A DNA stretch of 64,000 nt from Trichopria drosophilae (Eukaryota > Arthropoda > Insecta > Hymenoptera > Diapriidae), in the NCBI GenBank assembly GCA_030407085.1, contig CM059587.1, positions 106,227,501-106,291,500 of the forward strand, given 5' to 3'. This document shows positions 23,886 to 35,309 of this stretch, piece by piece. A model generated the notes under the pieces. It was not told the DNA's origin, did not search any database, and worked only from the letters and a program-made list of their open reading frames with translations. The stretch's first letter is position 1, and each line of letters opens with the position of its first letter. Made by a program: the position numbers and the translations under genes.

Positions 23886-26800
23886 AAATAAGGCTAAAAT
23901 AAAATAAAGATAAAAAAAATTTGTTAAAAATCTTAATAAAATACTTCGGGTCGCTGATTACGAATCCGGTGTCAGTTTTTAAAAATTCAAAATGGCACAT
24001 CCAAGATGACGAACCAAAAACCGAAAACTTCTCGATCTTAATAAAACTGGGTACTCGGGGCTTTTCGGGGTCGCTGCTCACGAATTTGACCCTCGATTTT
24101 GAAAATTCAAGATGGCGGATCGATGATTGTGGTCCGAAAAGCGAAAAATGAAAATTGTAAATTCGAAATTCAGAATACATAGCCAGTTTTATCTCGATCA
24201 AGTAAAATTTCACATTTCCCTCGACCATCATGGATCCGCCGTTTTGAATGGTTAATGCAGTTTTGAATACCAAATTAATTTGTTTGTATGCTTAAAATTT
24301 TATCAATTACGTTACTACATATTAAAATCAATTTTATAAATCTAATATATTAAATTATAACAGAGTTCGAGTGGGCAATCGGACTGAACCGAATAGGATT
24401 GAAATTAATAGGAGTATGGCCGAATCATACCAAAAAAGACACCGCGATGAACATTCGTGCAGCTGGAGCAATTTCGTCGCTTATTTTTTGCCTGTTTATA
24501 CCACAAATGTGGGCTTTAATGATAGTTCGTAAGAATTTAATACTGGTCATGGACAACGCATTGATGAGTGTCCCAGCGTTAGCATCGGCAATAAAAATTG
24601 TTTTCCTACGGAATGCTGAAACAAGTAAGTAACAACAAACACTATTTCGATCTTTCTTTTGTTCAGATAATTCCATAATTATTTGTACACCTTGTACTGA
24701 AAGTTTCGAAATGTATGACTTATTTGGGCTACATTCAAGAATGATAAAAGATTTAAACCTAAAAAGTTTCTTCCTTTGTTAAAACTCAAATCTTTGCTAA
24801 AGTACCCTCAAGTTGGCACAATATTACACAGATGACTTTTCAAAAATACACATACAGACCTGTATAGGATTATTGATATATAATAGGTGGTGTAATAACA
24901 GACTAAAAGTGACTGTCACGTTGTAAATACTCTTCTCTGTTTGTGCCTATCACAAATTTAGACATTTCTATTAACCTTTCTATAGACCTGGACAAAAATT
25001 TTGAAATGGTAACTTTGGAAATAAAAATGAATATTGTTCTTTTTAATGTTTGATATAGGTATGATTCACGTTTGAATTTTAATGTTATTGTCAATGGTTT
25101 TATTTGCACTTTTTACTAATTATCCGTCTATTTAAAGTAGTAACTGTAGTATACAAGAATGAAACACAATTTTTCATAGACCAGCACATAGGTTTTGGTG
25201 GTACAGATGTTTGTAATTGCTGAAATGTAACTTTTATCTGAAATGACATTCATGTGTTTTTATAGAAAAATTAAAGCCTTTAAGTGTATCAACCATGAAT
25301 AGACATTGTGAAAGAATAAAGATAAAGAAATAAAATTTAAGTGAAATGCATGCAACAAAAAAAATGTAAATTTTAAAAATAGTAACAAGACTACTACACA
25401 CTTATTTTGCAAAATATGACTTTCCACCAACATATGGACATTTGGCAAATTGTGATTACGCCAAAAATTCAGCAGAATGTCTGTATATATGTGCATAAAT
25501 AAAATACCAAATGATGAAACGTAACTGCATTTTTTAAGCCAGCATTGGGACTTGTGGTACGAAATATTGCTGCTGATTGGTCTGAATGTAGAAAAATTAT
25601 GCAAATACGAGCTCACCGAGGCCGATTATTCACGATATTTGGGATGGTACTGATATCCTTAACGTTTCTTATGGTGATTTCTGCACCTTTTTTTGGAATC
25701 AGTTATCGTCTATTCACAAATTTGATTGACGATAGTGATCGTCATCTTCTCGTTCAAGCTTATTTTCCATATGATACGTCGAAAACTCCAAATTTCGAAA
25801 TTACCTACCTCGGAGAAGTAATCGGCTTAGGACTTATATCTATTTGCTTCACTATGCCCGCAAATTTTTTCATGGTTTTGGTCTTGCACGTATCTGGTCA
25901 AATTCAAATACTTGCCAAGAAGATGATGGATTTAGGATTGTCGGGAGACAGCAAACAGTTCTCGACACATTTGAGACAAATTGTCAATAGACACGTTCTT
26001 ATCATAAGGTAATTATTTAAATTTTACTGAGAATAGTTTAATTTATGTTCGGTAAGTTATTTCCGGCAGCGACTTTGCCTTGCTTATTTAAATTTGTATT
26101 TGTAAAATGAACTTCCCGAGTAAAAAAAACGATGCCCAATAAGTGTCTCTGAAGTGTTCCTGCAGGCATGTCGTATAAGTATGCCTAGTGAGATAAATAG
26201 ACACTTCTGAGGCACTTCATCCATTATTGGATGAGGGACTTGGCCAACACCATGTTACTGTTTTGAAGGCATCTGCAAAGCGACATTTTATATGCTTTCA
26301 CGATACCTCCAAAAGGTCTCCTGCATACTTCTGGGATGTTTCCAGGAAACCTTTCAGACACTTACGAGACATATCCAGAATTCTTCTGGAACACATTTAG
26401 GACAAAGCCGAAATATTTTCAGAATACTTTCGGACCACGATGAATGCTTCACAGAATATTTTCCTGTACGAGGGAAGTCTATTGGTATTCCCTGCCCACG
26501 ACGCTGTGCAAGCTAGGTTACCTGACCTTGGTAACATACGAAAGGTTGTTCAACGAGAGCGATTACGGAATATGCCTTCCAATCCTACGAGCATTCGTGA
26601 GCTGCGATCGATACCGGATAAATTTACAAAAAACCTCGTCGGAGAGCGATTTTTGATATACGACTCTTACGATGACGAAGATTACAATTTGAACTGTGGG
26701 CGAATTTTAGTATTTTCTACGCTACAAAATTTAAGAGTACTTTTCAAATCAGAAATTTGGTTCGTAGACGGTACTTTTCAAACTGTTCCGTCAATTTTTT

Positions 26801-29800
26801 TTCAATTGTTTACCATTCTGGGGTCAGTAGTGCAACGTTATCAGGGTTCGGAGCGTAAGGTTGCTCTTCCTTTTGTATACGCGCTACTAGAAACGAAAAA
26901 AGAAGAGGCTTACTCAAAAGTTTTCGAGGTTACAATGTCACATGCTCAAAATTCCAATATTCCAATGATACATCCCACGACAATTATGTCGGATTTTGAG
27001 ATGGCGATTATAAACGCGATAAAATGTCATTGTAACGCCGATATAATACGGCTATGTCTTTTTCATCTATGCCAAAGCGTTTATAGAAAAATTCAAGCTG
27101 AGGGTCTTCAACAACGGTATGGCGACGAAAATGACTCCAGCATTCGCCAAACTGCACACAGCATGTGCGCGTTAGCATTTGTGCCTCCGGAAGATGTGCC
27201 CGATGTGTTCGACCTTTTGTATAATGAAATTCCAGAAGATTTTATACCCATTGCCAATTATTTTGAGATCAATTACGTTCGCGGTATACGAGCTGTCGGA
27301 AGAAGGAGGGCAGTTAAGGTCCGTTATGATCCCAATATTTGGAATCACCATAATTCTGTTCTGCAAGGGCAAGCGCGAAAGAATAATGCTTCTGAAGGTT
27401 GGCATAACCGCTTTCAAATTTTAGTCGGTCGACATCATCCAAGCTTTTACAGCTTTCTCACAGAACTCCAAAAAGAGCAAGCTGATGTTGAATATAAGCT
27501 CCGAGAACTTACTTTGGGGAAAAAGATTACAAATTTGCCGAAAAGCAATCTCTTACACGTTGAGGATCGCATTGCCAGCATCGTTAAAAATTATCAAGAG
27601 TATGCAGACAATGAAGATGAATTGGACTACATAAAAACACTTGGCTTCAATCTTCATATGCAAAATTGCATGTAATAAATATATTCCTGTCCTACATACA
27701 TTAAATACATAATTTGAAATCTTGGACTTTTTTTCTTGGACATTTTGGATCGTGGACTTTATTCATTGGACTTTTCGGTGTGGACTTTGCGGTTTGGACT
27801 TTTTGACCAGTAATCGCTTCACAGAATATTTTCTGTAGGAGGGAAGTCCATTGGTAATCCCTGCCCATCGACAATAACAAAGACACCAACAAAAATGATG
27901 AGGACAAAAGTTGGAAGAGACAACGATAATGACATAACCAACAGGATTGCGGCAAGTTAAAACTTTTACAAATAGTACCGATAAAAAATGAATCGTTGTA
28001 ACCTGTAGAAATATAATACACCTAAACGTATTACGAATACGAAGCGTTGACATGGTGCTGGCCAAGTCCCTAATCTAATAATGCATGAAGTGTCTCGGAT
28101 GCCTGCAGGAACACTTAAGAGAAACTAATGGAATATCATTCTTTTTACTCGGGCCAATTTTGATTAATAATTTTTAATGATCATTACAATTCAGACAATA
28201 CAACTATATTCTTTGGCAATTCATTTGATACTAGTTTTCAACTATAGAGACCTTGAACAATTGTAAAAGCAATGCTTCAATTTTCGATTTTTTTCCATCA
28301 AATACAAATAAAGAATTTAAAAAAATCAATCTTTACTTTAATTTTCCAATATTATAACATTATGTTGATATTTCATTAAAAAATATAATACACTGTTTTT
28401 ATTTTAAGAATGGTGAACGATATTGAAAAGGCATTCAATATGTTGATTTTGGCTCAATTACTTGTTTTATCAATAATGATTTGCTCGATAGGATTTCAAA
28501 TTCTTAATGTAAGTACGTTATTACTTCAACACTTAATTTCCATTTTCATTAAATTCCGAACTCTTGAATGAAAATAATCGAAAATACTGAACAGGCTATG
28601 GATACTAGCAATACTGTTGAGCAGACTTCAATTACACGACTATTTATTCTTGTCGCAGCATTTTTAAATATGACATTACATACGTTTACTTATTGCCTCG
28701 CAGGGGAAATTCTGACATTCGAGGTAAGTTTTTGTTGTCTTGTTTGATATACTGGTTATTCGAACAAAGAATACTGTAAAAGTGAATGTAAGTTAATGAA
28801 AATGCGAGGGACGCAAATATCAAACAGGCACATAACAAATAATTATCGTTTTTCATGAAAATTCGCATGAGTTTGAAATTTGCGTAAGATACGTTGCTTG
28901 AAAATTAATACACGGTAGATGAATTAAATCTACATACCAAGTTTAATTCAAATTTCATCAAATTCGTGGAGGACTATACCATGCCTGTTGAACAAAAAAT
29001 AATTTGCTATTAGGCGATAGTACTAATCATATTTTATCCGAATTTATCCGTTTTCGGAGGTTCCATCTCCAAGAGGCGAATCATCTATACTCGTTGGCCG
29101 TCCACCTTTCTACATTATACCCAAATATTATATTTATTTTCATTTACAGTTAATATTACGTGCGAATTCTATTTCATGTCAAATGTAATGCTGAAACTAG
29201 CAGTGTATAATTTGCAATTGCGAGTTCGGAAAAGCAGGAGTTTTTAATAAAAAAGACATTATAGCTGATACGTATATTATCTTGAGAATCATAAAATGTT
29301 CTGTGTTCAAATGTTTATAAAAATATATATAAATCAATTTTTCGTCACTGAATTGAAATTCCATGTCAAAATTCTTGCAATGTTTGCACATTTGCTATAA
29401 ATTTCATAAAATGTGCATTTAATTTCTTTCAAACGTATCTAATTATTAATTTAATGTATAATTAAATTAAATTTAATGTAATATTATAAATTATAAAAGT
29501 ACTTTTAATTACATAATAAATTGACAGTGAACATTAAACAAATAGAGGATTTTTCGTGTTTATTCAGTATCTGAAAAACCTCTTTATGACTGAATTAAAT
29601 TCTTTATTATAGTTATAAATATATGTTTACACTTTCAGAGTATGAAATTAAACTTCGAGGGCGTTGGTGACAAATGGTACATGCTTTCTATAAGAAATGT
29701 GAGAGACTTGCTACCTATAATGATGCGATCAAATCATCCCCTTAAATTGACTGGGGGATCATATTTTCCACTTTCTCTTCATTCCTTTTGTCAAGTACGT

Positions 29801-30005
29801 ATTTTTGAAAAGTAATATACGTCTTTGTTTTTTGGACCATAAAAAGCCTGTTTCATAAATGTCTCCTTATTACAATTTTTGTAAATATGTGATAAGTTTC
29901 TGCATTTACTTCTGGAGTAGGGAATTAAATACAAACATGATATTTCAGATTTTGAAGTCATCAGTTGGTTACATGTCAATGCTGCTTGCGCTCAAGGATA
30001 AGTGA
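23386..30005 (+). CDS. Odorant receptor, copy A (seven exons, 399 aa)
   Basis: Insect odorant receptor of the 7tm_6 family: a seven-pass dendritic membrane protein that forms an odour-gated cation channel with Orco. Exons, all bounded by AG/GT and in phase: 23386-23416, 24364-24624, 25543-26008, 28409-28508, 28595-28723, 29639-29794, 29949-30005. The ATG gives MSKNDKLDSS, joining EFEWAIGLNR, a normal hymenopteran OR start. Hydrophobic segments lie near residues 43-63, 70-92, 126-150, 185-220, 263-285, 300-328 and 375-397. The end carries the family pattern GGSYFPLSLHSFCQ ... SSVGYMSMLLAL. Length is typical. No internal stop was seen. Compared with copy B it lacks five residues (LDWER) after DWSECR in exon 3, from a 15-nt in-frame deletion. 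Intron 3 carries a MULE-type element. Ligand is unknown; expression is not demonstrated. Confidence 0.9.
23806..23881. repeat. (TA)n microsatellite in OR-A intron 1
   Basis: About 38 uninterrupted TA units. Unit B has only a few at the same place (around 41426-41435), so the tract expanded or contracted after duplication. Confidence 0.95.
26115..28153 (+). mobile_element. MULE-type element in OR-A intron 3
   Basis: Imperfect terminal inverted repeats begin cccgagtaaaaaaaacgatg (26115) and end tttttactcggg (28153). Pairing continues inward through aagtgttcctgcaggcat and the gacttggccaacaccatgt block. Inside is a transposase frame. No clean target duplication was found. A 55-60-bp sequence beginning gcttcacagaatattttc occurs just before the transposase body (about 26446) and again after it (about 27806), but once in the unit B relative. 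The transposase segment therefore sits between direct repeats. Confidence 0.7.
26440..27675 (+). CDS. MULE-type DDE transposase (411 aa, intact)
   Basis: Transposase of the Mutator-like superfamily, of the kind often fused to FLYWCH zinc fingers. Its acidic residues would cut and join element DNA. Visible motifs: WFVDGTFQ (Asp ~110), TIMSDFEMAI (Asp ~185), CLFHLCQSVYRKIQ (the C..H motif between the second Asp and the Glu, ~206-209) and NNASEGWHNRF (Glu ~319). No N-terminal FLYWCH or other zinc finger is present. The first ~20 residues are encoded by the flanking 55-bp repeat rather than by obvious transposase sequence, so the true start may be internal or the protein truncated. The frame has no stops over 1.2 kb, on the same strand as the OR. 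It could be a recently active copy or one under constraint. Confidence 0.8.
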   Translation: MNASQNIFLYEGSLLVFPAHDAVQARLPDLGNIRKVVQRERLRNMPSNPTSIRELRSIPDKFTKNLVGERFLIYDSYDDEDYNLNCGRILVFSTLQNLRVLFKSEIWFVDGTFQTVPSIFFQLFTILGSVVQRYQGSERKVALPFVYALLETKKEEAYSKVFEVTMSHAQNSNIPMIHPTTIMSDFEMAIINAIKCHCNADIIRLCLFHLCQSVYRKIQAEGLQQRYGDENDSSIRQTAHSMCALAFVPPEDVPDVFDLLYNEIPEDFIPIANYFEINYVRGIRAVGRRRAVKVRYDPNIWNHHNSVLQGQARKNNASEGWHNRFQILVGRHHPSFYSFLTELQKEQADVEYKLRELTLGKKITNLPKSNLLHVEDRIASIVKNYQEYADNEDELDYIKTLGFNLHMQNCM

Positions 30006-30960
30006 AAAATCAATTATGGTTGCCGTTTCCGACATATAATATCCGTGACTCTGATTCTCAATGAAGATGCTCTTGAAAGATATATTTTTAGACTTTTTAG
30101 GAATGCTTGTACTTTCACTGTAAGATCGATATTTAAATTTCTTTAAAAAAACAGATTGTTATTTAAATTTCTGAATATAATGGTTCCTGAATAGAAAATA
30201 TGCGCAATATTAAGAAAAAAACGAAATAAAATAAACACAAAATATTTTTAATGAAAATTGAAAAAACAGAAAAATCAATTTGTTATATGTTCTAAATATT
30301 CTATTAATAGTATTAACTGATTTTAAGATTGACATCGAAACTGTACCATAATAATGTTAGAATATAAAAACTACGATAAATTGAAAAAAATCAAGACTTG
30401 TTTGTGTGTGTGCGCGTATATTTATTCAAATTTTAAATAATTTCGCGTTTAAATCGAATAATTGAATAATTAATTATATTTATTTCAACGTGTGAAAGGG
30501 AAATGTGAGAATTTTAATTATTCAATTAGGCATGAACTTACTCCGAATAAGATTGGCATTAATTTTCGAATATTAATTACAATATTTATATCGCAGATGG
30601 CAGTGAAACTTTTTTTATTTATATTCATGTATATTTTCAGAATTATTTTAGTTTTAGTGGCTTTTATAGATTGTCTAAATAATAAGTGATGAATTTTAAT
30701 CTTGAAAATTATAAATAAGAAAAATCATCATTCTAAATATATTTTAAAAACGTTTATGAGTCTCTGGGACTGCGAGAAGTTTACAATACAGACTTTTTAC
30801 ATCGCGTGTCAAATTACTTACTAATCCAATCACCTTTGCTGACTATTTTTACAAACCTAAATGCTGAAAGTACAGAGCAAGTTTATGAAAATACTGTTAA
30901 TTGATCATATATCGATCTGATCATTAAAAACAAGTTAATTGCTCTTTCAGTGTGCACGCA
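30006..30960. other. OR-A 3' flank
   Basis: AT-rich sequence with candidate AATAAA signals around 30223-30235 (aaacgaaataaaataaacac), conserved in unit B at about 53091. No further gene recognised. Confidence 0.4.
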
Positions 30961-30984
30961 TCCTTGGAGCTAATTAATCTTTGC

Positions 30985-31190
30985 GATCAAATGTCCCAAA
31001 AGTGTCTCTGAAGTGTTCCTGCAGATACGTTGTGCAAGTATGCCTATTGAGATATAGACATAGCCGAGACACTTGAGTCATTTTTAAATTAAAACATTTG
31101 AGGCATCTCCAAAGCGACATTTCATATACTTTCGCGACACCTACAAAATGTCTCGTGCACACTTTCGGGATGCTTTCAGGAAACCTTCTT
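30985..31190. mobile_element. MULE-type TIR fragment, unit A
   Basis: caaaagtgtctctgaagtgt, tgcctattgagata and catctccaaagcgacatttc recur here as in the left terminal repeat of the element at 26115. The rest of the element is missing. A matching fragment is at 53808-54035 in unit B. Confidence 0.65.
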
Positions 31191-31522
31191 TTATATTTTC
31201 AGGATAAGTTAATTCTAATTATTTTAAATTAATATTTTAAAATTCAACATTTTCATTTATTATTACAAATGCAATGAAATGTATATCGTTTGTAATAACT
31301 TGTTGTGTTCAGATTTTTTAACCATCAAGTTAGGGTGAGACAAGAGTAGAGCATAATCATTGAAAAATGACACGAATACTACGGAGGGACTTGACCCTTA
31401 GTCATCAATTATACAAGTTTTGCATGATAAAAGGGTGGACATCTTTCACGCACGTATGCTTCTACTTATATTCTCAGTTAGATTTTCGGAAGGATACATT
31501 CTTCGCAAAGTAGTACCTTAAG

Positions 31523-32800
31523 TTAATCGGCTTTAAAACTGAAACTATGCTGTTGTACAATGAAGTGATGAATGTCGAAATTCGATACTTCGTGCAGACC
31601 TATGGTCTGGGTCGAAGTAATAATAGTCGTGAATTTGGCCATCCGAATGTGGCTGCTAGCTTCAGAGCTATCATGTGCTAAGGAAAGCCAACCAAAATTC
31701 GAATCAGTGTAATCACCACACGTATATCCTGTGTAGGTCCATATATTATGTCATTGTCCGGGATACCATGATTAAAGTCCATTGGATTGCGTTATGCAAT
31801 TAAACTTCCCCACATTGTTCCGACATAAGAAAAAAAAGAGGAAAGGGTAACACATGGGTTAGAGTTACCTCGACAGAGCCTTAACATGCTAATAAAACCG
31901 GTAATTTAATTTTAAACGACCAAACACCAAATCTACACCAGCCGCTTCCCGAAGGTAACTGTATTTTGTTAGCAGATTTAACGGCGATGTGACATAATGA
32001 CGGGATGTAGTGCTTGGCATGTTAAGCGTCTAAGCGGTTGGTAGCATGTCTCGTTCTGAAAGCTTGATATCATTGCGGTTCTCGCTGTTGGCCGTACTGC
32101 TATAGTGCATCCAAAGTTGGTGGCTTGCATTAATACTCATAAAGGGTTTCACCTGCCTCGTGGCTATGGACGCCTCAACTTCGAGATGGACCAAAATTGG
32201 ATTGTAGATGGTTATGATGCGATATGAGGAGAACAACTAAGCTATCACATTATTAATTTCGCTTTACAATTCGTATTGAATCGCAGCCCATTTTCTAGAT
32301 ATTTCTACTTGGAATCAGAGACCAACACAATCTGTTTTAACGTCATCAAGTATCAATGTCTAGAATCGAAGTTTGACCATCAATATCTAAAAAACTAGAA
32401 CCAATATGCTATTTTGACGGTCATAATTATACTTGACGACATCACAGACCTGATCGTTTGGTTCATGGTTTGGTTTGTTTGCTACCATTTATGATCGAGA
32501 AACGACTCTCGTACTCACCGAACTGCGTAGTCAAGAGGCCGTGTCAAATTCCTGCCGGTATGTTTCACATGGTGGAGCGATATGGCGGGCCATGTCCACT
32601 AGGCAGTAACCATTTCTTATATTGATCTCTGATGGGTAGAGATAATAAGGTTAGGACGATTCCTCTGAACTAACACAGAATTCTAGAGAGTGTTGTTTTG
32701 AAAATGTAGTATTTGAGTTGTTGTTCGACATTCGGCATCATAACCAGCAGTGATAGCACATAGCAGCACTCAAATCTTAGCCAGTCCTGAACAGAGGGTG
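31523..32800 (-). other. Unidentified decayed coding-like block, unit A
   Basis: A block visibly less AT-rich than its surroundings. On the minus strand 31750-31523 is open for 75 codons, including SEASSHIRMAKFTTIITSTQ and VSNFDIHHFIVQQH. Adjacent frames show further coding-like but interrupted sequence (NPMDFNHGIPDNDIIYGP upstream in another frame; an open frame at 32236-32030). Unit B has the same block with frame-changing indels. I do not recognise the protein. It may be a pseudogene or an unfamiliar mobile element. Confidence 0.35.
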
Positions 32801-33065
32801 TCATAAGCCGCAAGGCAGGTCCTTATCCCACTAGTAAGAGTCAATTCTGATGGGATTTTTCGGGCAGACTTGAAATATGTATACCAAAATATTGATTTGG
32901 ACCTTGTTTTTGCCAAAGTTGAATGTCAACGGGGTAAAAAAGAGAGTGTTAGGACATTTTTTTTCTCGAAAACTAATTTAAAAAGGTCGTCGGACATATT
33001 GAATCCGCCATTTAGAATTTCTTGATTTTTTTTGCATCGCATCCTGTAGTAGATATGCAAAAAAA

Positions 33066-33290
33066 AGAGATGCTAAAATTAAAGAACACGAATCAAACAT
33101 TCGTAGAGGGGCACCCAACAATGTAATAACAGACCATAAATTAGAATATGATCATGATTTTGATTGGACTAATATAAAAATATTAGACACTGAACAAAAT
33201 TTTTTTCACAGGAGATCATCGGAAATGTTTCACATTAAACTTCAACCAAACCCCCTCAATAAGAATGAGGACACCCATAATTTAATATAG
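33066..33290 (+). pseudogene. GIY-YIG endonuclease C-terminus of Penelope-like element
   Basis: The open stretch reads RDAKIKEHESNIRR, then VITDHKLEYDHDFDWTNIKI, LDTEQNFFHRRSSEMFHIKL and a TAG stop. The spacing EH-S-I, TDH, H-FDW-N-KILD-E and SEM-HI is that of the GIY-YIG domain that closes Penelope-type polyproteins. The Glu in SSEM is the expected conserved acidic residue. The GIY and YIG motifs and the reverse transcriptase are absent, so the copy cannot be active. Confidence 0.75.
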
Positions 33291-33409
33291 TTTACGAAGA
33301 CCTTTTGTTACAGATGAAATCGTACTTTCGTTTTTCATCAAAAGATTACCTATAAAAGGGCTGTCCATCTCCAGCATAGGACATTAATGATTTCTTCTTG
33401 TTAATCATT

Positions 33410-33451
33410 ACCTCCTGAAGAGGGATCAAAATACATCCGAAACGTTGAGGT
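33410..33451 (+). ncRNA. Hammerhead ribozyme motif of the Penelope-like element
   Basis: ACCTC (33410-33414), CTGAAGA core (33415-33421), stem II between GGGAT and ATCC, GAAA (33439-33442), CGTT, and GAGGT (33447-33451) closing a 5-bp stem I. Stem III would be only ACGT, which suits dimeric cleavage as described for Penelope hammerheads. Stem II has one change relative to the copy at 12157, shortening it from five to about four pairs. Cleavage is predicted after the second U of CGUU. Confidence 0.65.
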
Positions 33452-33586
33452 CTCTAGGAAAACTTTGATATCCCTTCCGTTAAGTTTCTTGCATGCTTGG
33501 GGAAGAGGTTCTCCAGATTTTGAACAACTTCCTGTTTTTTTTCGTTGGTAGGTCTAAAGCCCGGTGTAAAACCGCTTTAATTATTC

Positions 33587-34672
33587 TTAATAAGTAATTT
33601 TCATGGTGAAGTTTATATTTTTCTTTCATGCGTATCGTTCACTTAAATCGCACGCGTTAAAAAATGTAAGAAAGTATTGGCTCGTATACTAACCGAAGTC
33701 ATTCTTGTCTACATAAAAGAAACTGTAAAAACATAAAACAACCATTCCCTTGATATAACTGAATCTTTATTTAATTTATATAAATCTGTACTGGGTTTAA
33801 TGGATATCGTTCAACCCAGTTTACTTTAGTAAGTTTACTTTAAGCGTCTAAAAACTATTTTCAAAAAGAAGCAATCTGTACAGCTATATTTAACAAGCGA
33901 TTTCCAAGTTTTCACATTTTTTCATGATTCACACTTATTATATACATAATGCACACGAAATTGTATTATCTTATGAAAAGTGTGCACTTTTATTATGTAG
34001 TAAAAGATCAATATCTGAAGCTCCCTTCTATCAAGAAATTATAATAATTTAGTCTGACTTCTCAAGATTGATACATTCTATAGTCAAAATATTTATAAAA
34101 GTAGAAATACGTATAAAATCAGCATATTATTATGAATTGTTATCCTTATTATAATAATTGATAGATTATCAAGACATGTGTTTACAAATTTACATCTATT
34201 TATTTACATATCTATTGATTATAGCATGATAAGCGTACCCTGAATAAGTTTTAAAAAAACTTTTTTCTGCAGATTTCGAAATGTTTTACGGGTTAGGAAT
34301 TGCATCCTGCAGACAATACAATTTTATTATTACGAGATTAACCGTAGAATTTGGAAAAACTCGAAATAGAAAAAGGTATCTAAATCATAATAATAAACGT
34401 CAATATTGACTTCCACAGAGTGGTTATTCAAGATAACAATCCCTTTCAGCCAAAGGGCTACCCGATTGGAAATTTAAGCTTGACTTTACAATTCCAAGTT
34501 TTGTTTTAGTTCTACATTACCGCTCGCAAATATTTCAGTATCTACTCAGCTCTTCTTTAGTTTTCTTAGCCATTGTTAGCTCTTACTATATCTCTAACTT
34601 CTACCTATGTAACTCGCAGAATCCATTGCCTACAGAGCCGTTATGGGAACACTCAACGGGTATCAATGTACC
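33587..34672. other. Spacer between units, nothing recognised
   Basis: AT-rich sequence between the Penelope-like fragment and the inverted spacer repeat. No frame or repeat of note. Confidence 0.4.
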
Positions 34673-35087
34673 GTGTGCGACAAGATTTTTGGTTGTGACT
34701 GTAGTTCATATTCGTCTCGAAAAGACCTATCAAATGAACTCCCACTCGAACCATGTACCCATTTAAGATTTCATTCCTCCTCTTGCCCAACGTATCACAA
34801 GAATACTATGCAATATTAGTACCTACATTAACAGGCGCCAATTTCCAGATTCCGCGCTCGAAGCATCAAATTAGAATGTTTTCTCGATGCCTGCTGATTT
34901 CTGTTTTGACTCTTTACGGTCTACTTTACAGAACATGGAGAGGTAAAAAAGAAATTTATTCGGATTTTGTTTTGTTATTAATTTATTAATATTATCTACA
35001 TTTTTTCAATTTATAAATATTGTATATTAAAGTCGCAAATAAATTAACACCCTATAATTCTTAGGTCCATGAGGCACCCTAAACTCT
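34673..35087. repeat. Spacer segment inverted at 12630-14508
   Basis: Reverse complement of the region left of unit A, without the 1.4-kb element. It holds the intact AAATTT target at 34952-34957. The preceding short stretch (cagagccgttatgggaacac at about 34634) is also found in direct orientation at about 12359. Confidence 0.7.
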
Positions 35088-35309
35088 GCTTCCATTCGTA
35101 TATATAGTGTGTGCTGCACTGAATTAACGAGTCTTTACTGCGTATTTTTTGAGATGATATTGGTGGCCTTTGAATAGATTTTCTAATTATATTTTTAGGA
35201 GCTGTAGGCGCCGAGTGAGACACTTTACGCACTAGTTGCATAATATACTATTATATTCATATTATTATTGGTACAAAAATATCGCACTTGTTAGAAAAAG
35301 AAAAACTAA

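Larger units (their letters stand above)
14931..33065. repeat. Segmental duplication unit A (carries OR-A)
   Basis: Direct copy of 35088-55888. Shared sequence begins gcttccattcgtatatatag and ends near the gcatcgcatcytgtagta block at about 33060. Gene order, introns, MITEs and flanking repeats match along the length, at high identity by eye. Unit-A-only segments are the 15281-17512 insertion block, about 20049-20418, about 20990-21300, about 22025-22215, the (TA)n tract and the MULE transposase segment. Downstream the unit is replaced by a Penelope-like fragment. Confidence 0.9.
33060..33586 (+). mobile_element. 5'-truncated Penelope-like element
   Basis: The 3' end of a Penelope-like retroelement: the last 74 codons of a GIY-YIG endonuclease (33066-33290), ~120 bp of untranslated sequence, a hammerhead motif (33410-33451) and a terminal region matched in inverse at 12023-12216. 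The left junction coincides with the end of unit A, so truncation or later rearrangement happened there. It lies in the spacer between the duplicated units. Confidence 0.75.

Noticed and set aside
23767..24273. 168-codon minus-strand frame with a long IY run
   Set aside because: It is read through a (TA)n microsatellite and intron 1 of OR-A; antisense and low complexity.
27172..28065. Minus-strand frames opposite the MULE transposase
   Set aside because: Shadow frames of the sense transposase and of the terminal repeats.
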